From Bolinopsis microptera (Eukaryota; Ctenophora; Tentaculata; Lobata; Bolinopsidae): DNA of 64,000 nucleotides. Within the stretch, counting starts at the first letter, position 1; each line of letters starts with the position of its first letter. The DNA lies in NCBI RefSeq assembly GCF_026151205.1, contig NC_087072.1, positions 4,049,375 to 4,113,374 of the forward strand, written 5' to 3'. The notes beneath the pieces were generated by a model. It worked only from the letters and a program-made list of their open reading frames with translations, was not told the origin of the DNA and ran no database searches. Of this stretch, positions 51,901-62,834 are shown piece after piece. Both the position numbers and the translations under genes were made by a program.

Positions 51901-54900
51901 TTAGTAAGCTACCATAAGATTTTACCTAGATTTTACCATTCTCGAGCTCATGCATTGTTCCCGGCGACGTTGAGGGGACAGAGGATTTCGTCTTTTTAGC
52001 CGCTCAAACTCATTAAAGTAAACAGCCAATGAGCCAAGTTCCTTTCAACCTAATACTTTTAGTGTACAATTTCTCTATACCATGTCGATGGCTTTTACTT
52101 AAAATATTTCGGCTGGATTCCAAACTTGCAGCAGAACTCCAGCATGATTCTTCTTACAATAATTTTGTAAAAAGTGTCAGCATTAGAGCAGTAAAGTGAT
52201 CCCAAAACATAACGAGGATACGAAACACTTTTCTTCTGGTGCTTCTTTCATCTTTCAGATTTCAGATTCGTAAGAAAACAGCTTACTCCTGCTTGTAACC
52301 TCTTTTACAGGTTCACTACATCAGCCACCAGCCATCAGACAGGTTGAGGTGGCAACCAAAGGGCACGTTTCTTAGTAAGAGTTATGAAGCTGCAATCTGT
52401 ATAATTACTTCATTTAGCTGCATGCTTTATTCATATCCGTTCAAACACATTGCATAGGTACTGTGGTGCGACAGAAGAAAACTTTAAAAGACCGGACCTT
52501 CTTTAGCATAAGAAAAATTGTTTAGTGGGCACCAAAGAATGTCTGACTCTGAGAAAAGTTGAATCTTTCTGGGTGTGGGCTTCTCAGAATAATTTTAACA
52601 GCTTTATAGCGAAATAAGAGATTAGCAGGCGAGCACTTTAACACGTAACGCCAGTGGGAAATTAAGTGGTTACAAATATTCAATTGTTCATTTTTACATA
52701 GTTTCTTTCTGCTATTTTACCTCTATTAGAGCTTTAGCGATGTACCAGGAAGAGATAGAGTAGGTACCAGAGGAATATTCTCTGACAAATAGGGGTAGCT
52801 CCGTTGGCAACACCTGTTAATTATAACAGTAACTATGGCAACACCTGTCAATTATAACAGTAACTATAGCAACACCTGTTAATTATAACAGTAACTATAG
52901 CAACACCTGTTAATTATAACAGTAGCTATAGCAACAGTCAACACCTGTTAATTATAACAGTAACTATAGCAACACCTGCCATTTGATCGTTAAACTTTAT
53001 TAGTTCAACTATTTTACAGTTGATTAAATTAATTGATTAATAATACTGCCAAATTTTAATAACCTAATTAAACTGTTACTAGAAAATTACTCAACTACAA
53101 ATTTTCTATCGTACCCTTAAGATTTTTTTTCTATAAGCTGAATTTAATGACCGTTACATTTTCATAAGGTTAGCGCACAGCTCGTCATAACCACGATATT
53201 ATACCTTCAATATCAAAACATTTATATAAAACTCTGAAAGAACGGATTCAACTAGTCATTTGGTCGATTAGTAACCCATCGCACAACTACAGGGTGGGCC
53301 AAAAGTCAGTGTGCAAACGTTGGGTCTTATACCTCCGCCGTGTTTTATATTTGAGAGCTGTTGCTTTGCAGATGGCATACTGTACTTACTGGTTCGAGGA
53401 TTCCGTCGTCAAAATTTGAAAAATTCGAAATATTTTAGACCACGCCCATTCAATATTAAAACACCTATATTGTTTTCTCTGAACATGCTGAACGCCTAAT
53501 TTTTTCAGAGACGGTAGATTATCAAATGTTGCATATGATCTGAAAACATGAGGCAACACGGGTTAGAAATGACGAAGTTATCAAGCATTTTGTGTATCTC
53601 GTTAACAAAATTGACTGGGTGATTATGTGACACCGTGACACGACACCTTAATTGGGCACCCTTAACAATTCCCATAATGTTTAACGGGGTAGTTAACGGG
53701 GTCACCTTATCACGTGATTAGGTAAACCAATCACCTGATCACACGTAATGAATAAACTCGTTATGCTTCATATCTCAGTCATCTGAGAAGCTACAGTTCT
53801 AATTCTTTCAGGACAAACGTAATTCGAATGGCCAAACACAATTCAATAACATTTAGCTTGATCCGACTATCCAAACTATCAAATAAATGTGAAGATGAAC
53901 CTCCATTTGAAAAAAATGAACGCGAATATTTTTCGAGTTGACAAATTCCTCGAACCAGTGGTGGTACTAAGTCATACCAGGAAGAAGTATTTCAATTGGG
54001 CACTCAGTGACTGAGCTATTAAGGCCAACGTTTGCACACTGACTTTTGGCCCACCCTGTATAATCTGGCAGAATCGCTGAACATTGTAGTCAATTTACGT
54101 CATAAGACGACCGTTTAAATGCGTAAAGGAGCAATCCGTCTACAACTAATATGATAATATAGCACTGAGAATATTCTTAGTGGAGTATGGGAGGAGTATG
54201 TTGTCAGTTTGTTGGCTTTAAATTTGCTGCAATCTTTAACAGCTTATTGTGTTAAGACTTTAGGAGATTCATTTTCATGGATATATTTCGCGTTGATTTA
54301 TATTTCATGTAATTTACAATGCTGAATTTTGTGCAGGTCAGTTACTTCCAAGTTCCAAGTTCCACCATAATTAACTATAATATCAGGGTCACGAAATCCT
54401 CTCCGAACCTCCACGTGGTGTGGCCTGGTTGGCACTAACGGGTGGTGTGCTCTCTTGTTGAGTACAAAGGTTGGGCCTTGCCAACTCAAAGTTCCCATAG
54501 GAACCAGGAAGTCAACACTAACAGCTACCAAGCACCAGGAAATTTCTCTTTCAGATATCAGGTTACAAGATAGTACACACACAAATGACGATACATTGGA
54601 CACAGATACCTAGCTCTAAGAGCTACTAAATCACCAGGAAATTCTCTTTCAGCTTTCAGGTCCCATCGAAGTCACCCACCACAGAGCTAGGGATTCCAAT
54701 TCGCTCATCCTGACTACAAGGACACACTGATATTGAGTAGTCCTGGCACTTCTCCCTCCAGTAACCACTTTTCAGGTCTTTTCAGTTAAAACAGCTAATG
54801 CGTAAGGGCTGACACACGCTAGACACAGGCTCGTGATAAGACAGAATTAGGGATTTAAACTCTGACTACGAGGACACACTGATAGCGAGAATTCCTGACA

Positions 54901-56898
54901 CTTCTTCCTCCAGTAACCACTTTTCAGGGGACCGGGTTAGCTTTGCCACACTCTTCATTGAAGTGTGACTGGACGCTCTACAATCATCTAGTAGCAGCAG
55001 AGTTTGACTGACACCCTTACTGGTTCTATTCAGTTTCTACAGCGGAAGATCTCAACACTCGAAAACAGTTCATCTCGGACATCCTGCAGAGCTGCTTTTT
55101 CACAGCCTGCCCCATTACACGGGGAACCCTTAGATCTACAGTACCCTGGTGGCGAGCATAGCTCACTAAAGCATAGTGGACCTCTTTAGTTCTGAGACGC
55201 AAAGCTAACCGGATCAGGAATAAACATCAATGCAATGCTTAGGGGATGCAAATAGAACATACAATGTTTATCGAATGCATTACTCAATCTTTTGATTCAT
55301 TTTTTTAGCTCGACGTTACATGGTAACATTTCAGGACTGACATTCCTCCTTCAGGTTAATTGAGGAAATCATACCCGCTATTTGCGTTATACATGGCAAG
55401 TATCTGGACTTATGATAACTTAGGATCTCCATCAATCATAAATTCCTCTCAGATTCCCAGGCTGCATTTAAAGCGCTTAACAGCACCAGTTTTAACTCCA
55501 GGTTCGTTCTGAACATCTCAGACCAACTCACTAGGTATTCACATCGAGTAGGACTTCGTTCCAGGACATTAAGGAGTATACGGTAAAGAACTAGCGGAAG
55601 AATTCGCAAGGGACGATCAATCCAACAACATCCCCATAGGACCAGAACCCTTCCTCCCAAATAGGCCACACTCAGTGACAAAGGAACATTCCACTTGTGA
55701 TGTTCCTCCACAAATTAAATACAGGAACTTTTATTTTTCTGGAACTCACATCAGATGGCTAACATGGTCGCTTTCAGAATAGGTCACAGCCCACTAGTTT
55801 ATTTTCAGAACGTGGCAAACAACGTCAACTTCAAGACGCAAGATTGCGAACACTTTTCAGGAGAAGCAGCAACATCCCAGCACCTCCTCTACAAGTGCAT
55901 CCAGATCATGACGTTCAGAATGAGAATAATTGGTAAACTCTACCTTAACACCAGTAAACTACATCATATCTTCAAATTTGTGGAACAGTCGACAAGACTG
56001 GATAGGGAAAACTCTTTTGGGTAACCTCCTTGGATTCTTCACCAGGAACTTTCGCTAAATCCCATACTAGGAACTCAACCTAGGCCCATCTCCGCATAGA
56101 GACATATCTCCCAGGCTTTGACCTTGCTCGGAAGTCCCTTGTCTACCCGCAGAAGTACTACAACGGAAGTGGGTTTGCTCTGAGACAGGTAGTGACAGCT
56201 TCAAGACTCCAGGGGTCTGTTGCATTGATATTTATTATTTTATGATTTCGTATATACTTTGGGAGTCCTGGCGTGCAGCTAGCAGGAGTTGCATTCTGTG
56301 GGCACGGTGAGAAGGCCTCCATCTTAACGTAAGAGGCCAGAAACCGTTGACCAGAACAGAGAGAGAGAGAGAGAACTATAATATCAACTATAATTAAAAC
56401 TCATAAAATACTCCATTACCTGAATATTGTTGAAGACACCGAACAGTGAGAGCATGTAGACAATGAGGAACAGGCACCCAGTAGTGTCTCTCACCTCTTC
56501 CTGAAAATACATTAGTGTAACTTTAACTACAGCACCGAAATTATCAGTATTTTTACAGTTTTACTCCGAGGAACTGTGAAACTCGTTTATTTATTAATTT
56601 TTACGGTACGTTTGACGCACACTGACCACACAATTTAAGTTCTCTGTAAAACTCGTTTAAAGATTAGTTCATCAAAAAGGAGAAATAACAAATATTAATT
56701 ACTTAATCACCAAATAAATCCACTATTAATATCAGAATTAAACTGGTAACCTTTTTGAGCTGAAGGAAAGCCAAGCCAAAGAAGATGGCGACAGCAACAT
56801 GTTGCACAACCCGGATATGATTGAGGATGGGATTCCGTGAGAGTATCTTGATGTTCCTCCACATACACGCTCTGAACTCTGTTAGCCAGCTTACTCGC
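48935..56898 (-). CDS. ABCG-family transporter, membrane half only, eight exons (about 285 residues)
   Basis: Exons: 56898-56751, 56500-56420, 52813-52721, 50247-50112, 49879-49788, 49596-49479, 49338-49253, 49036-48935. GT-AG and phases agree throughout, ending in TGA. The first exon carries the pre-membrane segment and TM1 (SWLTEFRACMWRN, VAVAIFFGLAFLQL). Next comes TM2 (LFLIVYMLSLFGVFNN), then the hallmark LPLFVREYSSGTYSISSWY (the P-x-F-x-R-E...Y motif of ABCG), TM3/TM4 (VPACFLLPLIFNLICYFMIF), TM5, the extracellular stretch (PFQETSWLRYSYEA) and the last TM (IGLTLGFHICAFIILF). ABCG half-transporters export lipids, sterols or drugs across the plasma membrane as dimers. The N-terminal ATPase (Walker A, signature) is not in the window; the first exon here starts in phase 2, so earlier exons must exist, if the gene is whole, beyond the zinc-finger gene to the right. 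Large introns hold MITEs and a retrotransposon. Confidence 0.87.
51404..51604. mobile_element. decayed mariner-like MITE, copy D
   Basis: Diverged sequence similar to the right half of copy A read in reverse: GTCAGTACACATACG, AGCTCAGTCAC, TTCTGGTATGACTTGC and CGTTCGAGGAAT follow in the same order. The ends are eroded. It lies in an ABCG intron. Confidence 0.65.
52805..52980. repeat. 31-bp minisatellite that copies a splice acceptor of the ABCG gene
   Basis: About five copies of a 31-bp unit with CAACACCTGTTAATTATAAC. On the minus strand each copy ends AATTAACAG/GTGTTG, identical to the real acceptor and the first six bases of the exon at 52813. The array extends from that junction into the intron. 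Confidence 0.95.
53290..54058. mobile_element. mariner-like MITE, copy C (769 bp)
   Basis: CAGGGTGGGCCAAAAGTCAG and its inverse at the right end, with TA on both sides. Same orientation as copy A and the same length as copy B. It lies in an ABCG intron. Confidence 0.9.
54290..56375 (+). pseudogene. non-LTR retrotransposon 3' part with RNase H domain, decayed
   Basis: Near 55440 the plus strand reads LSDSQAAFKALNS, the D-S-Q-A-A motif of retrotransposon RNase H. Near 55590, after a frameshift, it reads G-H-(stop)-G-V-Y-G-K-E-L-A-E-E-F-A-R, the GH..G..GNE.AD..A motif. From 55755 a frame gives FRIGHSPL and TSQHLLYKC, the usual Cys/His tail after RNase H. The tail ends near 56375 in (GA)n. The 5' limit is uncertain; 54290-55350 has no clear domain. 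It is defective and sits in an ABCG intron. Confidence 0.75.
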
Positions 56899-56937
56899 CT
56901 GGAGCACGAGGTTTGTGTCACTTTTAATGGTAGCTGA

Positions 56938-57590
56938 CTCGATTAGCAATACTTAGCAACACTTAGCAACACTTGGCAACACTTAGCAACACTTAGCAAC
57001 ACTTAGCGGACCTTTACCGATTGTTGAAATTCGACATCTAGCGTGAAACACGCTAGATACCGCATGTTAGCGAAAAGACTTTCAAGCTAGATAAAAATCA
57101 ACAATATTCGCACAAATGGTTCAGTGCTCGAGGGCGGGTTTTTTTCGTGCGTTACAGCCATGGGTGACAAATAGCAAGCGCCGAGGGGTCGCCCCAATTA
57201 AAAAAATCTGGTCACATATGAAAAGGCCCTGACGCCCTGTACTGAGGCCAAGGGGATGAAAGTAATCAGAATCGGTGTATTTTTGGACGCTGATCGCTAA
57301 TCACACACTTGCACCATGAGTCATGACGTAGGGTAAAACTACTTCCCTGGAGAGTTACGGGCAAAAAACTGTATTGGTCACGTGACGAATTCTATTGTTT
57401 ACGGCTGGGGTTAGGGTTAGGGTTGTGGTAAGGGTTATGGCATATGGATAGCTTCGGGGTTATGGTTACTGTTAGGGTTAGGGTTGGAATTAGGGGTTTT
57501 GTAAAACCGTTTTGTTTGCGGTGACATCTAGCGCTAGATAGGTCCCACTTAGCAACACTTAGCAACACTTAGCAACACTTAGCAACACGT
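56938..57590. repeat. 10-bp minisatellite (AACACTTAGC), split by a foldback element
   Basis: About six copies at 56940-57007 and about five at 57546-57590; the interruption is the mobile element at 57008-57545, whose 8-bp target duplication CACTTAGC is itself a piece of the repeat. Confidence 0.93.
57008..57545. mobile_element. small relative of the foldback transposon (538 bp)
   Basis: Starts GGACCTTTACCGATTGTTG, matching the 5.1-kb element's end with a few changes, followed by GAAATTCGACATCTAGCG. It ends GCGCTAGATAGGTCC. Flanked by CACTTAGC (57000-57007 and 57546-57553). The right part contains a telomere-like GGGTTA tract at about 57410-57492. No coding sequence. Confidence 0.87.
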
Positions 57591-58101
57591 GATTACAATA
57601 TTATAACAGTTAACTACATAATTACACACGCAGTCGGTTAATTATAGTTATACTATGACCCTGCTATCACATCACGTGTTAACATGTGTTACCTTGGTAA
57701 CAGGTGCTACCTTGGTAACAGGTGCTACCTTGGTAGTTGGTAACATGAGCTGCCATTATTTAAAACCTATGGTGCGAAGGGAAGCTCAAACTAACAGTTA
57801 TACTAAAGCTTTAGTTTGGAGATCACTTCTAGTAAATGTTTAGAACATTAAGTTTCGTAGTTTAATACTTTAATAGCTTTATGTGGCTTTATAAGAATCA
57901 GCATTATCCGAATACCTTATTAACCTTAAATTGAACCTGTATCAAATTTGGTAACCACATTCACTTGTTTTCTATTTTGTGGGTTACTACCATCACTTTT
58001 TAAAAGCTTGTTTCTGCCTGATGTCAGATGTAAATAAAGCGAAAAGCTCCTCAAACAAACACTGAAATTTAATTTTGTACAGTCCTTGACTTTTTAGAAA
58101 A

Positions 58102-59379
58102 ATGGAGCAGCAAAATGTTCCAGACTTTAAAGATGAGATGAAAATAGAAGAAGAAAGTATTTCACCGGAATTGATCAAGACAGAGATTAAGAAGGAGGAA
58201 GACAATTTTCTTATTAAATCAGAAGTGTATTCGAATGCAGTTTCTCAGTTGGATTGTTCCAACCAGGAATCAGCATTGCTTCGCTACCAGTGGGTTCATC
58301 CCAATAAAAATGCTTACGTTCGCTCTGAATGTTCCTACAATGCAAGCATAAAAACAGCTTTAGTTTCACATCAACGGACTCATACCGGTGAAAAACCGTA
58401 TAAATGCTCTGAATGTTCCTACAGTGCAAGCGTAAAACAAAAATTAAACCTAGTTAACCATCAACGGACTCATACCGGTGAAAAACCGTATAAATGCTCT
58501 GAATGTTCCTGCAGTGCAAGCGTAAAACAAAACTTAGTTCGCCATCAGATGACTCATACCGGTGAAAAACCATATAAATGCTCTGAATGTTCCTACAGTA
58601 CAAGCGTAAAACGAGACTTAGTTCGCCATCAGATGAATCATACTGGTAAAAAACCGTATAAATGCTCTGAATGTTCCTACAGTGCAAGCGTAAAACGAGA
58701 CTTAATTCGCCATCAGATGAATCATACCGGTGAAAAACCGTATAAATGCTCTGAATGTTCCTGCAGTGCAAGCGTAAAACAAAACTTAGTTCGCCATCAG
58801 ATGACTCATACCGGTGAAAAACCATATAAATGCTCTGAATGTTCCTACAGTACAAGCGTAAAACGAGACTTAGTTCGCCATCAGATGAATCATACTGGTA
58901 AAAAACCGTATAAATGCTCTGAATGTTCCTACAGTGCAAGCGTAAAACGAGACTTAATTCGCCATCAGATGAATCATACTGGTGAAAAACCGTATAAATG
59001 CTCTGAATGTTCCTACAGTTCAAGCCAAAAATCTGACCTAGTTCGCCATCAGATGACTCATACCGGTGAAAAACCATATAAATGCTCTGAATGTTCCTAC
59101 AGTTCAAGCCGAAAATTAAACCTAGTTAACCATCATATGACTCATACCGGTAAAAAACCGTATAAATGCTCTGAATGTTCCTACAGTGCAAGCGTAAAAC
59201 GAGACTTAGTTCGCCATCAGATGAATCATATTGGTGAAAAACCGTATAAATGCTCTGAATGTTCCTTCAGTTCAAGCCGAAAATCTGACCTAGTTAAACA
59301 TCAGATGACTCATACCGGTGAAAAACCGTATAAATACTCCGAATGTTCCTACAGTGCAAGCGTAAAACGAGAGTTATAG
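58102..59379 (+). CDS. tandem C2H2 zinc-finger protein, about 12 fingers, 3' end broken
   Basis: ATG in a good context (AAAAATGG) just after an acceptor-like TTTTTAG. The first 50 residues are acidic and Lys-rich without a known effector domain. From about residue 75 there is one degenerate finger, then eleven canonical 28-residue C2H2 fingers joined by [12 protein letters not shown] linkers, then a last one whose first Cys is Tyr (KYSEC). Fingers 2-4 and 5-7 are the same at base level, a 252-base tandem duplication. The frame stops at 59379 because of a two-base change in the last finger (CGAGAGTTATAG where others have CGAGACTTAG); finger sequence then goes on out of frame to about 59468, where a MULE begins. 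The product should be a DNA-binding nuclear protein. It may still work as a truncated protein or be a pseudogene. Confidence 0.85.
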   Translation: MEQQNVPDFKDEMKIEEESISPELIKTEIKKEEDNFLIKSEVYSNAVSQLDCSNQESALLRYQWVHPNKNAYVRSECSYNASIKTALVSHQRTHTGEKPYKCSECSYSASVKQKLNLVNHQRTHTGEKPYKCSECSCSASVKQNLVRHQMTHTGEKPYKCSECSYSTSVKRDLVRHQMNHTGKKPYKCSECSYSASVKRDLIRHQMNHTGEKPYKCSECSCSASVKQNLVRHQMTHTGEKPYKCSECSYSTSVKRDLVRHQMNHTGKKPYKCSECSYSASVKRDLIRHQMNHTGEKPYKCSECSYSSSQKSDLVRHQMTHTGEKPYKCSECSYSSSRKLNLVNHHMTHTGKKPYKCSECSYSASVKRDLVRHQMNHIGEKPYKCSECSFSSSRKSDLVKHQMTHTGEKPYKYSECSYSASVKREL

Positions 59380-59468
59380 TTCGCCATCATATGACTCATA
59401 CCGGTGAAAAACCATATAAATGCTCCGAATGTTTCTACAGTTCAAGCCAAAAATCAGACCTGGTGAAC

Positions 59469-61290
59469 GGACCGAATCACTACATGACTGAATCCCTAAC
59501 GGACTGAATCACTACCAATCACTATTGGTAGGGATTGAGGTATATTTTAGGACTGAATCACTACCGGACTGAATCACTACCGCTAATATCTAAACCTAAC
59601 CACTTTGATGTGATCCCTACTGAACTTTGCAATAAAGGCATAATTATTCGTATTTCATTAGTTAATTATTTTATTTTTTGTTAATTATTATTAGATTTTT
59701 CGTGATAATTGACTAAGCAGAAATTTGGTCAAAGAATAATAGATAATATACTGATACAGTAATTTAATTCACACAATAATAAGTAAACATTAAAGCATTA
59801 ACCCAAAATCTTAGATCCAACAGCTTTCAGAAACTCGGTAACATCCCCAAAGTTATCATAATCATCAACAATACGTTGCATCTCCAGGTCAAACTTCTCC
59901 CACTTTGCTGCTCTCTTGAAGGGTCTTCTGGTGAGGATGTTGGTGATTTTCATGTCTGTCAAAGCCTGCTCCCTCTTGATGCACTCTAAGAACTTCCAGA
60001 TGGAAGGGTTGTGACAGTTGACCAAGGAGGCGAAGCCGCTGTTCCAACCCTCTGCGATGTTGCTGGAGCGAGGTAGTAACATCTGGGACGCTTCGTGGTG
60101 ATTCCAGGAGTCGTGCCTGAAGAGAGGAGGGGTGGAGGTGGTTCCGATCCATGTCGACTCAAAGTATCTTGCGAAGGCAGTCATCTCAGCAGGAAGAGAA
60201 GGTTTGAGAAGCCGCCACGCCTGGTCCACATCACTGACTGGAACGAAGGGGAGAGCTCCAATCTGCATGAAGGACTTTCTGATAGGAGAGTTGTCGATAG
60301 AGTAGTCAGCAGCAAGTCCCTCGCTCTGCAGGTGTCTCCACAAGGACTGTTTGAAGTGAAACCAGCATCCTCTCAAGGTAGTACCAGGCCAGACGTTGGA
60401 GACTGCGTTCCTGATAGCGATTTCATAGTCCACCAGCACCGACTGAGGGTAGAAGGGTCCGTAGGAGTCCAGTTCGTTGAGGATGTTCTCGTACATGATG
60501 GTGCGCTTCCCGGGCAGGAGTCCAAAGGCTGCAGGGATTCTCCATCCAGTAGGGTGTAAGGCGTGGACTGTGAAGTGTTGAGTAAACAGGTCTGGAGCCG
60601 GGACGAGGCTTCGAAGGATAGTCCAGCGACAGAGTCTGCAACAATCTGCTTAGTTGAGTTCTCAGTAGTAGCTGAGAGGGTCTTCATTTTAGACTTGGAG
60701 CGGTGGGCTGCAATTTCTGCTGGTTGAGATTCGTGGTCATGAGGGGTAGCAGAACAGAAGGTGTCCTGGAAAAGGATCAGGCGGGACTTGCACTTGTTGC
60801 ACTTCCAGTAGGTCTTGTCTTCCCTCTTTCTGTTAAGGTGGTAGAGGTGACCATCGTAGAGGACGTTGCGGCTGCCTTTCTTTCTGCCAGGAATAAACTC
60901 GATGGATGAGGAAGACATAGTGGTATAAGATAAACACAGGCGTTGCGGGTTTATAAATTATTCCCACTAGCTGATTGAGATACCGAGCATGTGAAGGTTC
61001 ACATCACTGTATTGTCGTATAGCAGGTCATTATGGATGACTTGATCCGAACCAGTTCTCGTTAGGGCTCCTCGTTGCGTACGTAAGTCTGTGGATCACAT
61101 GTCTGACAGGCCCCATAGCAAGCACTCCATGAGAGCACCGGCTCAGATCACGTCATGATATTAGACTAGTGAACTAAGATCAACTGGTAGGGATTGAGGT
61201 ATATTTTAGGACTGAATCACTACCGGACTGAATCACTACCAGTAGTGATATTTGGGTGGTAGTGATTCCGTCCGATAGGGATTCAGTCCT
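59469..61290. mobile_element. MULE DNA transposon, internally deleted, inside the zinc-finger gene
   Basis: Finger sequence stops at 59468 and resumes after 61290. Both ends are built of GACTGAATCCCT and CGGACTGAATCACTACC units, partly in inverted orientation. A stretch of about 56 bases with TAGGGATTGAGGTATATTTT is repeated in direct orientation near both ends (59525 and 61187). It carries a FLYWCH-MULE transposase remnant on the minus strand. TCAAGCCAAAAATCAGACCT is present in both flanks, so the duplication at the target is either about 20 bases or two neighbouring fingers. Confidence 0.82.
59798..60918 (-). pseudogene. FLYWCH-type MULE transposase, internal deletion and frame change
   Basis: From ATG at 60918 the N-terminus reads EFIPGRKKGSRNVLYDGHLY and YWKCNKCKSRL, a FLYWCH zinc finger. 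The frame continues to ASSRL near 60600. The MULE core then resumes in another frame: LFTQHFTVHAL, TGWRIPAAFGLLPGK, SVLVDYEIAIRNAV and GCWFHFKQSLWRHL, to a stop at 59798. The section between, where this family has the first catalytic Asp (W-x-x-D-G-T-F), is missing. So two coding halves are joined by a deletion of roughly 100 codons. It cannot be catalytically active. Confidence 0.85.
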
Positions 61291-61700
61291 ACAATCAAGC
61301 CAAAAATCAGACCTAGTTAGCCATCGTATGACTCATACTGGTGAAAAACCATATAAATACTCTGAATGTTCCAGTTCCTACAGTTCAATCCAAAATTCGA
61401 ATTTCTTTCAAAAAGGTAGTGTTCGAGGACCCATTTTTGTTAAGCCTCTACCTTTCGTGAAGCCTCTCACATTTGTAAAGCCTCTGAACATCGATGACCC
61501 CTTTCTTTCTAGTTACAGCTTACCTCCCATTTCCTTCTCCAGTTACCAACCAGAATCTCACAAGTCGTCTCACCCTGCAGATCCTCTCACCTTCTCACCT
61601 GGTGAATCTGTTTTCACACCTGCTCCCACTGTCCATCCTACCTACTCTACAATACAACGTTTCCTTCCCCTCTTATATTTCCTGCCAGTTCAGTGACCAT
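61291..61700 (+). pseudogene. 3' remnant of the zinc-finger gene beyond the MULE
   Basis: Reads [21 protein letters not shown], one more finger with Tyr in place of the first Cys, then a short out-of-pattern sequence with three copies of F-V-K-P-L and a Pro/Ser-rich end, stopping near 61696. It continues the gene at 58102 in the same orientation and was separated from it by the MULE. Confidence 0.75.
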
Positions 61701-61911
61701 GGAGCGTAAATCAAAATGTATGTGATATGTTATGATGGGAAGAGGACGACGTACCTGGTTCAAATCAAATGTCAATTAGCACAATGCTCACTTAAAGGGT
61801 CTAATAGGTAATAAATCCTAGTAGTTCTACTATTACAATGTATATTGGGGGGATATGTGACAAAGTATAAATTAAAACTGTCTGGTTCCATAAAGTTAAG
61901 TAATTATAACA

Positions 61912-62081
61912 CACATAACCCCGGCATGCGCAGGGATTATATTTCAATTTTTCCCGCGACGCGCGGGAAAAATTTATAATAATTTCGAGTGCGAAGCACG
62001 AGGGATTATTATGAAAATAACCCCGACGTGCTTTAGCACGAGGGGTTATTTTAATATAACTTAAGCGTGCCGGTGTTATGT
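61912..62081. mobile_element. 170-bp element made of nested hairpins
   Basis: CACATAACCCCGGCATGC at the left pairs with GCGTGCCGGTGTTATGTG at the right. Three further hairpins lie inside: TTTTCCCGCG/CGCGGGAAAA, AATAAT..TCGAGTGC/GCACGAGGGATTATT, and AAAATAACCCCG..GTGC/GCACGAGGGGTTATTTT. No coding sequence. Confidence 0.75.
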
Positions 62082-62083
62082 GT

Positions 62084-62834
62084 TATAAACCCCTCCGGGT
62101 TAGTGCTAGGACCAACAAATTTGACATTTTACTCTTAATTCTAGCTATATGAGATCATTATGGAAAATATGAAATGGAATTGGGGACTTCCAAATAAATA
62201 CAACTAAGGTACTATGACTTTTGAAATTGGCGTTATATCTAAACACTATTCCTCAGTCAGAACGTTGAATGAATATGAATATCGATAAGGGGCGTCGAGT
62301 TAAGCCTGGCAAGCGATAAAAGCTAATAATGATATCGTGTCATGAAGTTCATCAAAGTAGACGACTATAATACATGGCTTATATCAAACTCGACAAAATT
62401 AACCGAACCGGACAAAATCAAATGTAACCGTCGAGACAAGTTTTGGAACTGGTCCAATTAATGTAAGAGTTTAAGTAATGTAGTGTGCTGGAGTTTTGCC
62501 AGCGCCTGCAATTAGACCGATACGTAGATCGAGTGTATTTATAGTTCTTACATTAAGCCATAGGTCACGTGACATTTTTTACCAATGCGCGTCGTAGTAG
62601 TTAGTCACGTGATACACGTCATCAAAACACGTGACAGTACGCGGTTGAAATTCTCATGGAATATCAAAACAAAACAAATCTTGTTGAGCCAAATTAGCGG
62701 GGCGGGATTATAAAAGCTGTGCCGGGGTTATTTATTCAGCGGGAAAAAACTAACAGCGGGAGCCGGGATTATCAGAATCTATTTAGCGGGAGCCGGGATT
62801 ATCAGAATCTTATTCTATCCCGGAGGGGTTTATA
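62084..62834. mobile_element. non-autonomous element with ACCCCTCCGGG ends (751 bp)
   Basis: TTATAAACCCCTCCGGG at the left is exactly inverted at the right. The outermost TTATAA could be a 6-bp target duplication. Inside the right end GCGGGAGCCGGGATTATCAG occurs twice in tandem. No reading frame of note. The superfamily is unknown. Confidence 0.72.

Noticed and set aside
58454-59107. 217-codon minus-strand frame across the zinc-finger gene
   Set aside because: Antisense shadow of the 84-base finger repeat; the plus strand gives perfect C2H2 fingers.
60095-60559. 154-codon plus-strand frame
   Set aside because: Antisense to the MULE transposase, which matches its family well on the minus strand.
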